DNA of 64,000 nucleotides, taken from NCBI GenBank assembly GCA_001695595.3, contig MBPM02000069.1:310001-374000 (forward strand), written 5' to 3'. Origin of the DNA: Plasmopara viticola. Taxonomy: Eukaryota; Oomycota; Peronosporomycetes; Peronosporales; Peronosporaceae. The notes below the pieces were generated by a model. It worked only from the letters and a program-made list of their open reading frames with translations. It did no database searches and was not told the origin of the DNA. How positions within the stretch are numbered: the first letter of the stretch is position 1; every line of letters starts with the position of its first letter. The position numbers and the translations under genes were made by a program. Shown piece after piece: positions 20,062 through 31,705 of this stretch.

Positions 20062-22137
20062 ATTACACATCAGAAGTAAAAAGAGGTTCGATGTTTGTCC
20101 GCACTTGAACAGTACAATCTGACCCAAATCGCAGGATTCATTTTGCAGTGCTCGCTGCCTTAATCTCATTCGTACAGTTTTTTTCAACACTGACACTATA
20201 TTACTCTAAAATAAGAACATATATTTTTGCCCCTTCCCTGGAGCTTTACATCCAATATCGTATAAGTGACCAACATATGGTGGAAAACAAGAAATCGTCA
20301 CGAAGAAATAGACACGACTGGACAAAAAAATGAAACCTTTACACCAGCGCTCAGTCCTTGTCTGTCCGTTGTCTATTTGCACTCTCTGTTACTGGTGATC
20401 CCGCCCGCGATAAACTGTTTTCGTTGCGCTGACTTCGCATTCGCTCACCAACTCTTCCAGCTCTGATCTCGCAATTTTGCTGCCTAATTTTGCGCTATGA
20501 GCCTCCACCTGCACCGGGACGGATTACCAGCGTACGCTCTTGTTCCAACTTTTTGGACAAAGCCGATCGACTTCTCAACTCGCCCGCCGAATACCCGATC
20601 GGACCGATCCAAGCAGTCCAACGCCACGCAGCATTCCACGCATGGGTCTTCGACACCAATGAGATTGCTGAGCTAAGCGTTGCTCGGATACTCCGCCTTT
20701 CGCCCTTTCTCTACGCATCTTTTCTTTAAAATTTCACCCTCGTTTTCTTTCCGAGTGCATGTTTAATTTAGTGATAGGACGTAGAACCACCCGACGAAGG
20801 GACTGCGGGCTTAATTTCATAGATTGTGGGCAGCAGCCGCCATATGCCGTGCACTAAGGTACACTTTGCGTTTGAAGAGCACAGTTAAGGCTGTCGCAAT
20901 TTTGTGAGGTGAAGCACTCAAAATATTCGCTAGCGCTCAGCTAATCGCTGGCGTAAGTTTTAGAGATTAATCCACCTAAAAACTCTAGTTGGTAAGCTAG
21001 AATAGTTTATACTGAGTATACAAAAAATAGAGAAAAAATAAGTACTGTGCTCAGTACTTTATCTCGACCATTTTTCCCGCGTCAAGTTCTTACGTGTTTT
21101 TTTCTCGCCGCAAGCGAAGTCAAGCTTGTTTTTAAACATGTATGCGCTTCGGTAAAAAGAGCTTAAGTTGCCATCCACTCCAATAGCACGGACGAAATAT
21201 CACTATATAAGACCCCATGTCTTACGTGGATTCCCAAAAAAGGCGTATATGGTGGACTTGCGATTTGGCAATAGGCTCGCAGCCCCCAATACGTAAGGCC
21301 TGCCTTTTGCGGGAGTTTTTCAATATTTTTTTGATGCGTTAGATACATGGCTTTTCAATTAAGCCACGTTATGTTGACTGTGTTTAGCGCCGCAATACAA
21401 ACTGCCCGTTTCCCCGATACTAATGTCGATGCTATGTGGATTCGTACAGCCTCAGAAGGAAGTCGTCGACCACATCAGTTTTGATTAATTCAACTTCTAT
21501 AAGTTTCACTTGCATATAACTTCCGACTTACATGCAAAACGGTCTGCCTTCTCACAATTGCACAGCTCGCTTTGCACAAACTCAGACTCCTGAACTTTTG
21601 ATGCCATCACCAACCGAATCTTGAAAGAATTTTTTTCGGAGTCTCTGAACAATGTCTTGATTAATCTTTGCCCCTTCCAATCGCTTGTGCCATGAGCAAA
21701 AGGCAAAAAAATATCAGTTGAAAAGATTATACCAAAAAATTGGGCCTACCATCGGTTTACCACCATCCTCAAGATATGGTTGTCAATTTCTTTTGATAAA
21801 ACAATCCGAAACAATGACGCTGTATTCACTTCGAATGGCCCTCCCGCGTTTGACGATATAGACTATAATTCGTAGCAAAACAGCCTGGTTTTTCAAATAA
21901 ATCTCTCTTAGCGGCTGAAAAAAAATCAACCGATTTCGCTACTACGTGCTCTGTCGAACTTTATCGGCAATTGCCAACGAACACTCTATGAAGATATTTT
22001 CAATAGATAGTGTGATCAAGAGAAGCGATGGCTCAGCTCAAATCCGGCAGATCAGGCCTTTTATGGTCTGATCAAAACCTGGCAAAGGTAACGGACGTGA
22101 CTTGAGACCAACAATTTCTCGCCGGTCCAAATACTTC

Positions 22138-22189
22138 TAGACGCCCACAAACATGTTGTAAGACTCACTTAAATGTTTGCGGGCGTCTA
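22138..22189. repeat. Hairpin, 17-bp arms with one mismatch
   Basis: TAGACGCCCACAAACAT at 22138..22154 pairs with ATGTTTGCGGGCGTCTA at 22173..22189, one mismatch, 18-nt loop. Confidence 0.8.
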
Positions 22190-22369
22190 AATTCTCATCG
22201 GCTGCACTTTACTCGATCTTAATCAATTTCTAGCGCTTCACAATCGGTTTTGCACATTATGTTTCTTTAATCAACAAGGCAAAATTAAGTCAGTTTCACT
22301 TCGAGCGCATGTGAACTTATAATTGTTTGCGAGGATTGCTTTGAGATATTCGCTTCTACGCTTTGAGCA

Positions 22370-22440
22370 TTGTTAGCTCTATAAGCTCTATTAGCTCTCT
22401 AAGCTTTAAGAGCTTTATTGTGCATTTTGCGCCTTTAGAA
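22370..22440 (+). repeat. Degenerate TAGCTCT / AAGCTTT minisatellite
   Basis: About seven imperfect units of a 9-11 base word (TTAGCTCTA, TAAGCTCTA, TTAGCTCTC, TAAGCTTTA, AGAGCTTTA and similar). Confidence 0.6.
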
Positions 22441-23909
22441 GCTTTATACGCTTTATCAGAAAGAGGTGATCGCCTAGTTTGTATTTAGCTACTCTGTGGC
22501 AACGCGTGAACTGACGAGTAGTTGTGTAAGTTGAGGGGGAGGTAACCTGGTTAAGTAGTGATAACCTGAGTAATTTATTTAAACTCTGTAGCGCTTGTCT
22601 CAGTTACCTGGAAATAATGCGTTATCTTAATCAGTGCTACTATCGAGACAGAGACAACTCCCTGCTTGAACCTAGAAGCTTTTTTGAAGACAGATTTTCC
22701 AAGTACTAAGGACCAACTTTTGAGGTACCCCGGAGCACACAGCGTTAGCGCTATTCTCTTAAAAATTGAGACATGCTTTACATTGTCTTAAAGTGGTGTA
22801 CACACAGTGCTGCTCTCCGAAAAAGTCCCACAAGACCTTATAAAGGAATCACTAGTAATATTTACGGCACGTCCGTCCATAAACAATGATGTGAAGATGG
22901 AAACGTTCCAGTATTCCGGGTTTGATCGTGATCGACTGGTGATTTAAAGATATTACTTTAACCGTGTGACGCATTGGGGAGTCATCGTTAAAAACGAACT
23001 CTTTTTTCGGTCTTCAATTGTTTAAATTGGCTAAAAATATGAATCTTAATAAGTTTGTCCTTGATGCAAAAGCATTAATTAAGCTGTGAACGATCTATCC
23101 ATTGTATTTTTTGTTTGCTTTCGATCAGCCCCATACAGAGTCCAACTCATGCGCGCAAATTTTGCGCTCGAGCAATGCAATTTGTTGAACCACATTACGG
23201 TGATTTATTGCCCAATCATAAAACCGATCGACACGATCTCACAAGCTGCCATCTATAGCTTTGAGCGCAATAGCAACCCTTGGTATCTAAAACAAGCTTT
23301 CTTTGTTAGAAAAAGCCATGTAATTTGCAGGAACTATGCTGTAGCGATTAATACTAAGGGCTTTCCATCAGACGCTTATGTTTTATGCACATCCAATGGA
23401 AAATGGCATGCCTGGCCCTAAGAAGTAAGTACATTCACGTTGGTGACATCGGCAATCGCATCGGATCGAGTGCGGGATTCTGGTCGTCGCGTGGTATGCT
23501 ATCAAGACATGGCATATGCATTCCTTAAGTCTTCAGGCATCACGAGCCGCTTGTTAAATATTCGGGGAACTATCTGACTAATATTAGCGGAATTTCGCTG
23601 GGCTTCATTTGAGTTTGATAGAAGCCGTACATCAAATCGATCATAGTATTAAATTCTACCAGCCATTGATTCAACTACAAAGTATTTAATAATTGTTTCA
23701 CACAGAAGATAATAATATCTTGGTAAGTTGGTCTCATGCGCATAGCCCGCCTTGCTGGATTCTTCAAAGAACATATATATAGCTTTGTCTTTAACGTTTA
23801 TTGTCGCTTCACGCTGTTGGCCGCTGTCTTGGAGCAGCCAAGATTTTAGTGAACGCAATACTCACGTCGCGATCAGGTCGAAGATAATCTTGACGATGTT
23901 AAAAGGTCG

Positions 23910-23939
23910 GACCAACTTGGCCGGGAGGCCAAGTTGGTC
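23910..23939. repeat. Perfect 13-bp hairpin with GGGA loop
   Basis: GACCAACTTGGCC (23910..23922) and its exact reverse complement (23927..23939) flank a GGGA tetraloop. No neighbouring gene explains it. Confidence 0.85.
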
Positions 23940-25905
23940 ACCGATCACTCAGTTTCCGAACTAAATACTCGTTGAAGGACAAACCGTCCCAACTACAGCG
24001 CTCAAATTTAAAAAGTCGAGTATTCTACATGAGTGGTCCGAAAGGGGGGTGTATAAATGGCGCATATGACCTCGCCTGAGTCAACATGAGCGCTGGTTCA
24101 CGGTTATCTCGTGCGTTATTTTGCTCCTCGACTTTGTGTCGAGCTTACTCTAGAAGCTCATTTGTCTTGTTGAAGTTATCGGTGCAGGGTTGCCATGTGA
24201 ACAGAGTATTTGTACGTTTTGGAAAGTAGCTTCATTTGCATAGCCCACACGCAAAAGCTCGACTGATTAGTGAATGTGGCTTGGACTGGTAGAGGTACAC
24301 GGAAAACTATGGTAGATTAATTCGATTGCTTACATCTCAATTGAACAAGGATGCCACGTTAACATCTTATAATGACAATAAAGCGCTTATAGATGCCTCG
24401 AAAGAGATTTGGAAAAAGCGCCGGGAACACATGTTGTTTGTGAAACAACAGACATCGCTAACGCCAGTAAAAATCAGTCACAACAAAAGCAATCCGCTGA
24501 GATGAATTTTTGATCCACTTGAGGAAGCAGCTACGCTCTGACGAAATCGGTGTACCTTATTGAAAAGGTGCTGTTAGCCTTCTACACCGATCGTGCATCG
24601 TACCATATACCGTCAAAAAGTCTCTCCCATCTCAGGAGACAGCTCAAAAGTTAACATTTTTCTCGAAGTTTAGGTAAATTGCAAAATCCGGTAGAATATT
24701 CTCTAAATTGATGATCTCCCGCAGCGCCCTTGATTAAAAGGTAAGGGTCGCCAGTCGCTGACAACGAGAACAACAATTATGTCAAGGGTGCAATTATGAA
24801 TAGCGCGTCTCTGGTACCACCAAGACGTCAAATTTTTGCACAGTAGGTCGAGTCAATATCACTTGCTCTAGCATTGTCCAACACTATGTGCTGCCGTATA
24901 GGAGGCGCTATACTAGTAAACGCCCTAGCAGATCAACCGTTACCAGCCCAAAAGAGCTTTCTAGCATAGCATAGAGAGCTGTGAGGTTGTTGGCAAAGAC
25001 ACCCTTCGTATGAGGGTCAATTTGAAATGACGAGACACAATCATTTGCGTCGCTGAAACATTTTTGCGACAAAATTGTGTGAATTCTTGTGGTCTCAAGC
25101 AATCTGTGGCCAGATAAGGAACGTTGTTCGTGTCAACTTTAACAGTGTATAAAGCCGTTGCATTCACCATCTGTTCCCCTGCCAACTTTTTCAAAATTAG
25201 CAATCACCACTGTCAAGGATTATGTAATCGATTTTCCCGCAAATTTTCTAGGTAACAAATGATCACTGTGTTTGGAGATCGATTGATAAAAAAATCTCTC
25301 TCATCCCACTCGCAGATTCAATCATCGCTAATGAACCAGTAATGCACCTGTATTTCGTACCAAATTGGAAATCCAGAATCGATATCGTCTATAAACATTG
25401 GTGGTCTGAGCAAAGGTCTTTACATCATTAGGTATAATCTTTTAAAGTCATCAGTTGCACAATCTAAAAAAAGATCAACAACCAGAGCTACAAGGTAATA
25501 TAAGTAGCTACGCTAAATCATTTTTCACTTCATTCATTTGTTGAAATTTGCGTTTGCTAACGTCGAAAAGCTCTGACTATTTCCTAAACACGACAGCTAG
25601 GCGGCGCGTCACAACCTCTTCCAACAAGAAGTGAATTATAGTTTATCAGAGATAAATGAGTGTTGTTCATTACTAAATTTGTTTCCGTAGAGAAAGTGTA
25701 TTTAAAATGATGATCATGCTTATATGGCTAACAGTCGACCGATCCGACGCAAGTGTCCGTCCTGTAGAAATTTTTAATTAATCTTTGGATAATAGTTCTA
25801 TTGAGGAGGGGTAGATCTTTCGACGCGGATGATCTAGGCAACGACGCCAAATAGTAGTCGCATTCGTTTTGAGCACCGATAGGTATTTCCAGAGGCTTCT
25901 AATTT

Positions 25906-26051
25906 TGTTAAGTAGAAAGTAAAAACTGAAGTAAATATATTCATCGAGACCAATGAACGGTTACCATATGTAATTACTAACTGTGACGTACTTGTAATTA
26001 CTGTGACGCCATCCGCCTGGCCAACATGCATTCAGCGGTGTAATTTTAACA
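25906..26051 (-). repeat. Copia 3' LTR (146 bp)
   Basis: On the minus strand it starts TGTTAAAATTACACCGCTG and ends TTTCTACTTAACA. Confidence 0.8.
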
Positions 26052-26600
26052 CTCCCACTCTTCGGTAATGCTGTGTGTCCTTTGTTGCTGACTTGTTCTT
26101 GATTCCGGAGGCTTCGCACAAATACTTCAGCATCTTGATTCCAACTGCCTTCGTCAGCATATCTGTAAGCTGACTCTTCGTGTCGATATATTCAATCTTT
26201 AACAGTCCTGCTTGCAAGTTTTCACAAATACAGTGGTGCTTGATGTCCACACGCTTCGTCATAGCATGGTATCCGGCGTTATTGGCCAACGTAATAGCAC
26301 CTTGGTTGTCTTCCCAAACCTGTGTGCCTTCAACTTGCTCGTGACCCATGTCCTTTAGCATTACTCGCGTCCAAGGAACTTCTTGTGTGCATAACCTGAG
26401 AACCATATACTCAGCTTCCGTCGAGCTCAGCGCAACTGTCCGCTGGTACTTCGACTTGAATACCACTGGTGCGCTTGCAATCATGACCATAATTCCCGAG
26501 ACCAAGCGTCTGTCATCCGTGCTGCTGCCCCAATTTGCATCCAAGTATGCTCGAAATGCAACGCTTCCACTTCCTCGGTAGACGAAACTGATTTGACGCG
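26032..26600 (-). pseudogene. Copia RNase H domain
   Basis: The frame 26032..26544 reads DANWGSSTDDRRLVSG, then KYQRTVALSSTEAEYMVL, WEDNQGAITLANN and VDIKHHCICE, the standard order of copia RNase H with acidic catalytic positions D (DANWG), E (STEAEY) and D (EDNQGA). It ends with DMLTKAVG and runs into the LTR. This is the best preserved domain of the element, although a frameshift separates it from the reverse transcriptase. Confidence 0.8.
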
Positions 26601-28075
26601 TGGTCTTCAGATACCGTACTATTTAAATTGCTGCGCTCCAATGTTGTAGTCCTAGGTTTTCCAGAAAACTTGATAGCTGTGTCACAACGTAAGCTATATT
26701 AGGCCTAATGCATGTCGTTATGTACAGCAAGCATCCAATCAAAGAGCGATAAGGCTTTGATCGCATTGTCGACCGTCCCTCTTCCGTTCTGGATGACTGC
26801 TTTAACGACAGCTTCAATCCTGATACGCAAGGGTTTTCAACACTCTTGGCATCTTGTTGACGAATCGCTTGATCACGTCGTCGATGTAGCGAGTCTGTTT
26901 GATCATCAATATTTCAGCTGACCTGTCGTGATCAATTTCCATACCCAAAACGAATTCCGCCTTACCAACTCCCTTCATATTGAAAGCATTCTTGAGTACT
27001 CCTTTTACTTGATTTAGTTCTTATCTGCTTCTTGCTGCGATAATCATGTCATCTACATATAATCCAAAGTAATCAAAACCTTCTTTAATGCTCTTGACAT
27101 AAACACATTGATCTGCTCCGCAACTCTTAAAGCCATTCCTGAAGAAAACACGATGTATTGTCTTGTTCCAGGCACTTGCTGCTTGCTTCAGTCCGTAAAT
27201 AGCCTTGTTTATTTGACATACGTATTCTTGAGCATTGCCGACACCAAGCGGAACCCCATATAAACGTTGTCCGTCAACACGCTATTGAGAAAAGCCGTGT
27301 CGACGTCCAGCTTTTCCATTTGATAGTCGCATTCAGCACATACCGCGAGCATTATTCGGATCGATTTCATATTGGCAATCGAGGAATATGTCTTGAAAAA
27401 GTCAACGCCATACTTCTGCTTGAAACCTTTCGCGACCGGTCGTGCCTTGTATCGCACGATAGCGCCATTATGATCACGCTCCTTGGCAAATATCTATCGT
27501 GATCCAATTGTGGGTCCAATCTTTTCTCGTGGCTGCAATGCCCACATTTGATTCTCTTCATGAAAGCGAAGTTTAGCATTCATTGCTTCACGCCATCTTA
27601 TTGCATCGTCGCTTGCCATTGCTTGAGCATCGTAGTCGGTGAGTCCGTAACATCGTCAATACTCACGGCGTAAACAAGATCGACTTCTACACTTAGTCCC
27701 TCTTCGTCAATGCTAGCAAGCTTCGGAGTAAGTGGGCCCTCACTGCCTTCTGTCGACTTTTTACCATCTGAGCGGTTATTAGCCTTAGCATCGGCTCACG
27801 TCTTACTCTTGTTCGCTCCACTTCAGGCCGAATCACCAAACGATCTTCTTGTTGCACTGAAATGCTTGATGATACTCCGTTAGCTCAGGCCTAATTTGCA
27901 CAGGGCTCTCAGAAGGCATTGGCTGCTGTATAACGACGCTTGGCTTACGATCCATATCATCCTTTTTTGATGTCCGCAATTGACTCTTCGACAGCTCCCA
28001 TGGGATCGTCCGGAACCGGCTGTCGATCCACTTGATGCTGAACCTTGACGCCATCACCATCCTTCATTACTTAAT
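26601..28075 (-). pseudogene. Copia reverse transcriptase, frameshifted
   Basis: Minus-strand RT domain. Landmarks are RYKARPVAKGFKQKYGVDFF, MEKLDVDTAFLN, an AIYGLKQAASAWN segment and the intact catalytic box LYVDDMII near 27040..27065. FVLGMEIDHDRS and YRSLIGCLLYITTCIRPNIA follow. At least three frameshifts or stops break the domain, notably near 27200, 27000 and 26830. The copy at 18611..20061 carries a mutated catalytic box instead. Confidence 0.75.
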
Positions 28076-28331
28076 CAATTCGTTCCGGCTTGAGCTCTTG
28101 CGTGTCGTTAATGCCGCCTTCTCAGGCTCATTCAATTTAGAGAGCGAGTCACTTTAATATTGGCATTCTCCAGGTCAAACAAGCCATAGCCCTTGGCTTT
28201 CTCTGCATAGCCGAGAATTAAACACTTGAAGCTCTAGGGTTCCAGTTTGGTCCGATTCACATCGTCAGTATGAGCGAAGCCTTGCGAACCAAATACGTGC
28301 AGGTGATCCGTTCGAGGCTTTATCTTGAAAG

Positions 28332-29323
28332 CTAGCTCGTACGGCATGATGTCAGGATGCACCGTATTGCTGGAGCGATTAAGATAAAAATCGCTATATT
28401 AATCGCTTCCATCCACCATTCCGTCGATACGCTCTTGAAGTGTAACATGCTGCGGGCCTTCTCCATGATAGTCCTGTTTATAAGCTCCGCCACTCCGTTC
28501 TGCTGAGGGCTGTATGGAAAGAAGCACTGGTGTACAATGCCGTTCTCTTGACATATTTTAGCCATTATCTTGTTTACGAACTCGGTTCCGTTGTCGGATC
28601 GCAAACATCTTAGTCGGTCACCCCACTGGTATTCGTATAACGTCCGAAACTCCTTGACCTCGACAGCCACTTCACTCTTGCTCTTGATCAAAAAACGTGC
28701 TACACATCGTGAAAAATCTATCACAAACGCGAGAATGTATTTGGCACCACCCTTCGAAATAGATTTCGTTGGCTCCATGACATCTGTGTAAACACGCTCC
28801 AGAACACGTGTCGCCTTTGTCATTGAATGAGATGGAAACACCGTGACCGGCTGCTTGCCCTTCAAACACCCGGCACACAAATTTCTACACTTTGCTTGAT
28901 AATTGGGATACCATTGGTTAATCACTGTGTCCTGAGCAGCGCATCCTTGCTGGGGTGCCCCATGCGTGCATGCATAAGCTCCCACGGATTGTCGACCCCG
29001 AAATATTCAATGAGACAAGCTTCTTCTTGCTTACAGTCAAGGAATTACGACTTTCCAACTTTTGAGCCCGACGCAATTGCTTGCTTCTTGTTCCAGATGA
29101 CACATGACGAACGCGAAAATTCCACACCCATGCCACGCTTTGCCAGCTTGCCAACTGACAGCAACCTTCTGTCGAGTTCGGAAATGTGCAGAATTTCAAC
29201 CATGCGAATGCCCATTCCGTTTAAACCAGTCAATTTCACCGAACTGGCTCCTTTGACAAGCAACTTCTTCCTGTCTGCAATCGTAACTTCGATGCTAGCT
29301 TCTAGGGCATTGTAATCGAACAA
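28332..29323 (-). pseudogene. Copia integrase and protease-adjacent region
   Basis: The minus-strand frame 28332..28985 holds the integrase core: CAGCLKGKQPVTVFP from the zinc-binding segment, VYTDVMEPTKS (first D), CLRSDNGTEFVNKI (second D) and PYSPQQNGVAELINRT (E). The DDE triad is intact but the domain is cut short by a frameshift after WWMEAINIA. Upstream, 29045..29323 encodes the stretch downstream of the protease active site (VEVTIAD-like, VKLTGLNGMGIRMVEILH). Histidines of the HHCC motif lie in yet another frame. Confidence 0.8.
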
Positions 29324-29356
29324 GTGTTTCCTGTGTGGGGTCGTGTGGAAAATTGC

Positions 29357-30079
29357 TCAACTGTGAATCAACCATCCTGATGACTTCCTTTCACCAACAG
29401 CAAACACCGTGTCGTCGCTGTTGAATCTTTTACCGGCCGGGCGGTTCCGATTCATGTGTCCAAACAGGTCACAGTTGAAGCACTTGCCCTTGAATCCACC
29501 GTTATTGCGTGGAGGACCACCCTTTCGTCCATTATCCCGTCCACCTTTGAATCTGCTAGCATTTCCATTTACGCTAAACGCTTTCTCCGTAGCTTCTTTC
29601 CTCTGCAGCTTCTCTGACTCTTTGAGCAGCTTCTCCTTGACTTTAATCAACGAAATGTCCCTTGCATTTTCCACAATCGACGAAATCAAGTCGTACTCCG
29701 AAGGTAGACTGCTGAGAAGTACCACCAGCTGGCGTGACTCATCAATTTGCTCTCCCGTAGTCTGTAACCCCACTACTAGCTCGTCAAAAGAGTCCAGATG
29801 CTCTGCCATGCTTGTTCTACTTTCCATCTTTAACTCATGTGGTCGACGAGTTATCACAGCACGATTGTGAAGAGTCGAGCGATTGTAGATATTGCGGAGG
29901 GTTCTCCACGCCTCCATAGCACTCGTAGCCGACCGAATCTTGGTCTGGTGCTGGATCTCAACGCCTTGAGCAATGATGCCTAGCGCCTTGGCATCATTAA
30001 CAAGCCACGCCTCCGTGACGTCCTTCTCTTCCTTGACGGCCATGGTATGTCCCAGGATACCCTTCCCTCCTAGGGTCAT
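29357..30079 (-). pseudogene. Copia gag with damaged zinc knuckle and protease
   Basis: A frame of 240 codons with the typical copia gag order: VTEAWLVNDAKALGIIAQGV, TSAMEAWRTLRNIY, LVVLLSSLPSEYDLI and a basic glycine-rich region before the knuckle. The knuckle reads CFNCDLFGHMNRNR, so the final cysteine is arginine. Just downstream, the protease active site DSGA reads HS-stop-A: the catalytic aspartate is histidine and the glycine codon is a stop. Gag itself could still be translated, but maturation could not occur from this copy. Confidence 0.85.
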
Positions 30080-30190
30080 CCTCGTGTTGAACTCCCAGTG
30101 GTAACAGTTACCACTTCCTTGGAGGACTTCGGTGCGCTCAAAGGCTATAGTGGGCGAGAGCGATGCTGGTGAGGGAAGGCTTGTTGCGAC

Positions 30191-30299
30191 TGTTACATTT
30201 ATCTAAACCAATGAACGGCTACCATATGTAATTACTAATTGTGACGTACTTGTAAATACTGTGACTGTTCAACATGCATTCAGCGGTGTAATTTTAACA
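30191..30299 (-). repeat. Copia 5' LTR, shortened
   Basis: Matches 25953..26051 closely and ends with the same TGTTAAAATTACACCGCTG word (minus strand). A deletion of about 37 bp removes most of the part next to the gag leader. Confidence 0.65.
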
Positions 30300-30791
30300 C
30301 ATTTTGTGGTGTGTACAATAGGAATTTGTTTACAAAAGTGCCACTTTTCTAGCGCAGCCTTACAGCAGCTATGTACGTGCTTTGAGCATAACATTAAATT
30401 CGTCTTTCAGATATAAGTCGGCGACGTTTAAAGCCCGAAGACAATAGTGACTTGCACCAGATCTGATAATTCCCTTGGGTACTGCCATTACGTCTAAAGT
30501 GGCGTTTTAGAAAGAAAAAACATATCTTGTGTCACAACAGCAGCTAGGACAAATTACTCTTTTTTCTTACGAATTGCTTGCTTGGCAGGTCAAAGACCAC
30601 TCACTTTTGATATATGAATCGGCTTCTCATTCATGCCAAGCCAGACGCTAAGAATTATAGTTGTAAGTTACCCGACAGTATAGTTGAGGTTGTGTTATTC
30701 GATTTGTAGAAGAGGACAACTTTTCGCCAATATGAAATAAAAGACAAGTATTCGTCGCGATAGCCTGACCTTTCTATCTGGCCCTATGAAC

Positions 30792-31111
30792 CGACCCTGT
30801 GGCTCGAGCGGTTAGCCGTTCGACCCAGGACCGGGAGGTACCTGGATCGATACCCATAGGATCCGAATTAAGGAAGCCGGAGATAGGTCACTAAAGTGGA
30901 CGAGCAATCACACCCGAGTGTGTGACTGCCCTACCAACTCGCGCCCGATTGGGTAATAAAAGGGTTGGGGGGGGGGACGCCCCACTGACCGAAAAAGCCC
31001 CATAGTGTAATGAGGGGTACGGAACCCGGTCCCAAGATGGGTCGGATTGCTATCAGCATCCCGCGATAGAGACAGCTTAGTCCTAGCGCGTGGGTTCCAG
31101 TAGCTTAAATC
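30792..31111 (+). mobile_element. tRNA-derived SINE with 19-bp target duplication
   Basis: The 19-base word TCTATCTGGCCCTATGAAC occurs at 30773..30791 and again at 31112..31130, perfectly flanking a 320-bp insert. The insert starts with a tRNA-like head: A box TGGCTCGAGCGG at 30800..30811 and B box GGATCGATACC at 30844..30854, 32 nt apart, as in pol III promoters. The body contains a run of ten G near 30966. SINEs of this type are copied by a LINE's enzymes. This family is unrelated to the pentamer-tail retroposon 115 bp downstream. Confidence 0.85.
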
Positions 31112-31225
31112 TCTATCTGGCCCTATGAACACTACCAGTCTATATAAATTTCGCAGGGTCCGCACCTGCTCTGAATCGCTTTCATACTTCCTATGTTGAG
31201 TTATTAGCTTGTACTAAAGTTTTGC

Positions 31226-31540
31226 TTGGGGTGACGCCCTCCTTCCAAGCGCGGGGGCTAAATGCTCGCGCGCTTCGAGCAGGTGCTCTCGGGCATCTGC
31301 AGGTCTCTAACGAGTCTCACCCTCGACGCGACGGTTTCCATCACCAGGGCGCCACCTGGGCTCTAACCAAGTCAGAGCTAAACAAAATAATGAAAGACCC
31401 TCACGACCTCGGTGCTGGCTGCACTGCCCGCCGAACGAGACCCGACGTATGCGGACACCACTCTATGCCGTGGACTAGCCAGACTGAGCCTAGCACGTGC
31501 ATAACTTGGCAACGCGATAACGTAATACAATACAATACAA
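31226..31540 (+). mobile_element. Pentamer-tail retroposon, copy 3 (5' truncated)
   Basis: Starts at TTGGGGTGACGCC, lacking about the first ten bases of the family, and ends in (ACAAT)n. TAAAGTTTTGC at 31215..31225 and 31541..31551 is an exact 11-bp target duplication. Slight 5' truncation is a hallmark of LINE-type insertion. Confidence 0.85.
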
Positions 31541-31705
31541 TAAAGTTTTGCGAGTGTTTCCGCCTTGATGGTAACAAAGCACCATCTTTATTCCTTACCT
31601 GACTATATTAGCGTTTCGAGTTCGGTTGCTGCAATACTAATAATATTTGATGAATTCTTGTTTGTCTACATATTTGTATTCTTTGCCTGCATCATGTATG
31701 CAGGC

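Larger units (their letters stand above)
20062..25905. other. 5.8 kb without a recognisable gene
   Basis: Only short open frames are present. The longest is 23086..23421 (+), about 110 codons, has no ATG start and fits no family I know; it contains NPWYLKQAFFVRKSHVICRN. A minus-strand frame at 24961..25203 (ALYTVKVDTNNVPYLATDCL) also looks protein-like. These may be relics of old transposons. Inverted repeats at 22138..22189 and 23910..23939 and a TAGCTCT-rich stretch at 22370..22440 are listed separately. Confidence 0.5.
25906..30299 (-). mobile_element. Ty1/copia retrotransposon, both LTRs, inactive
   Basis: A 4.4-kb copia-order element (gag, protease, integrase, reverse transcriptase, RNase H) on the minus strand. 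The 3' LTR is 25906..26051 and the shortened 5' LTR about 30191..30299. The flanks are AATTT on the left and CATTT on the right, an almost perfect 5-bp target duplication. Protease, gag knuckle and several frames are mutated, so it cannot move on its own. A second, truncated member of the family is at 18611..20061. Confidence 0.85.

Noticed and set aside
23086..23421. 111-codon plus-strand frame as a gene
   Set aside because: It begins at GTG, lacks an ATG near the start and has no recognisable domain; kept only as a possible relic in the description of the region.
28827..29870. Plus-strand frames of 150-160 codons across the copia element
   Set aside because: Antisense to gag and integrase, which carry clear domain motifs on the minus strand.
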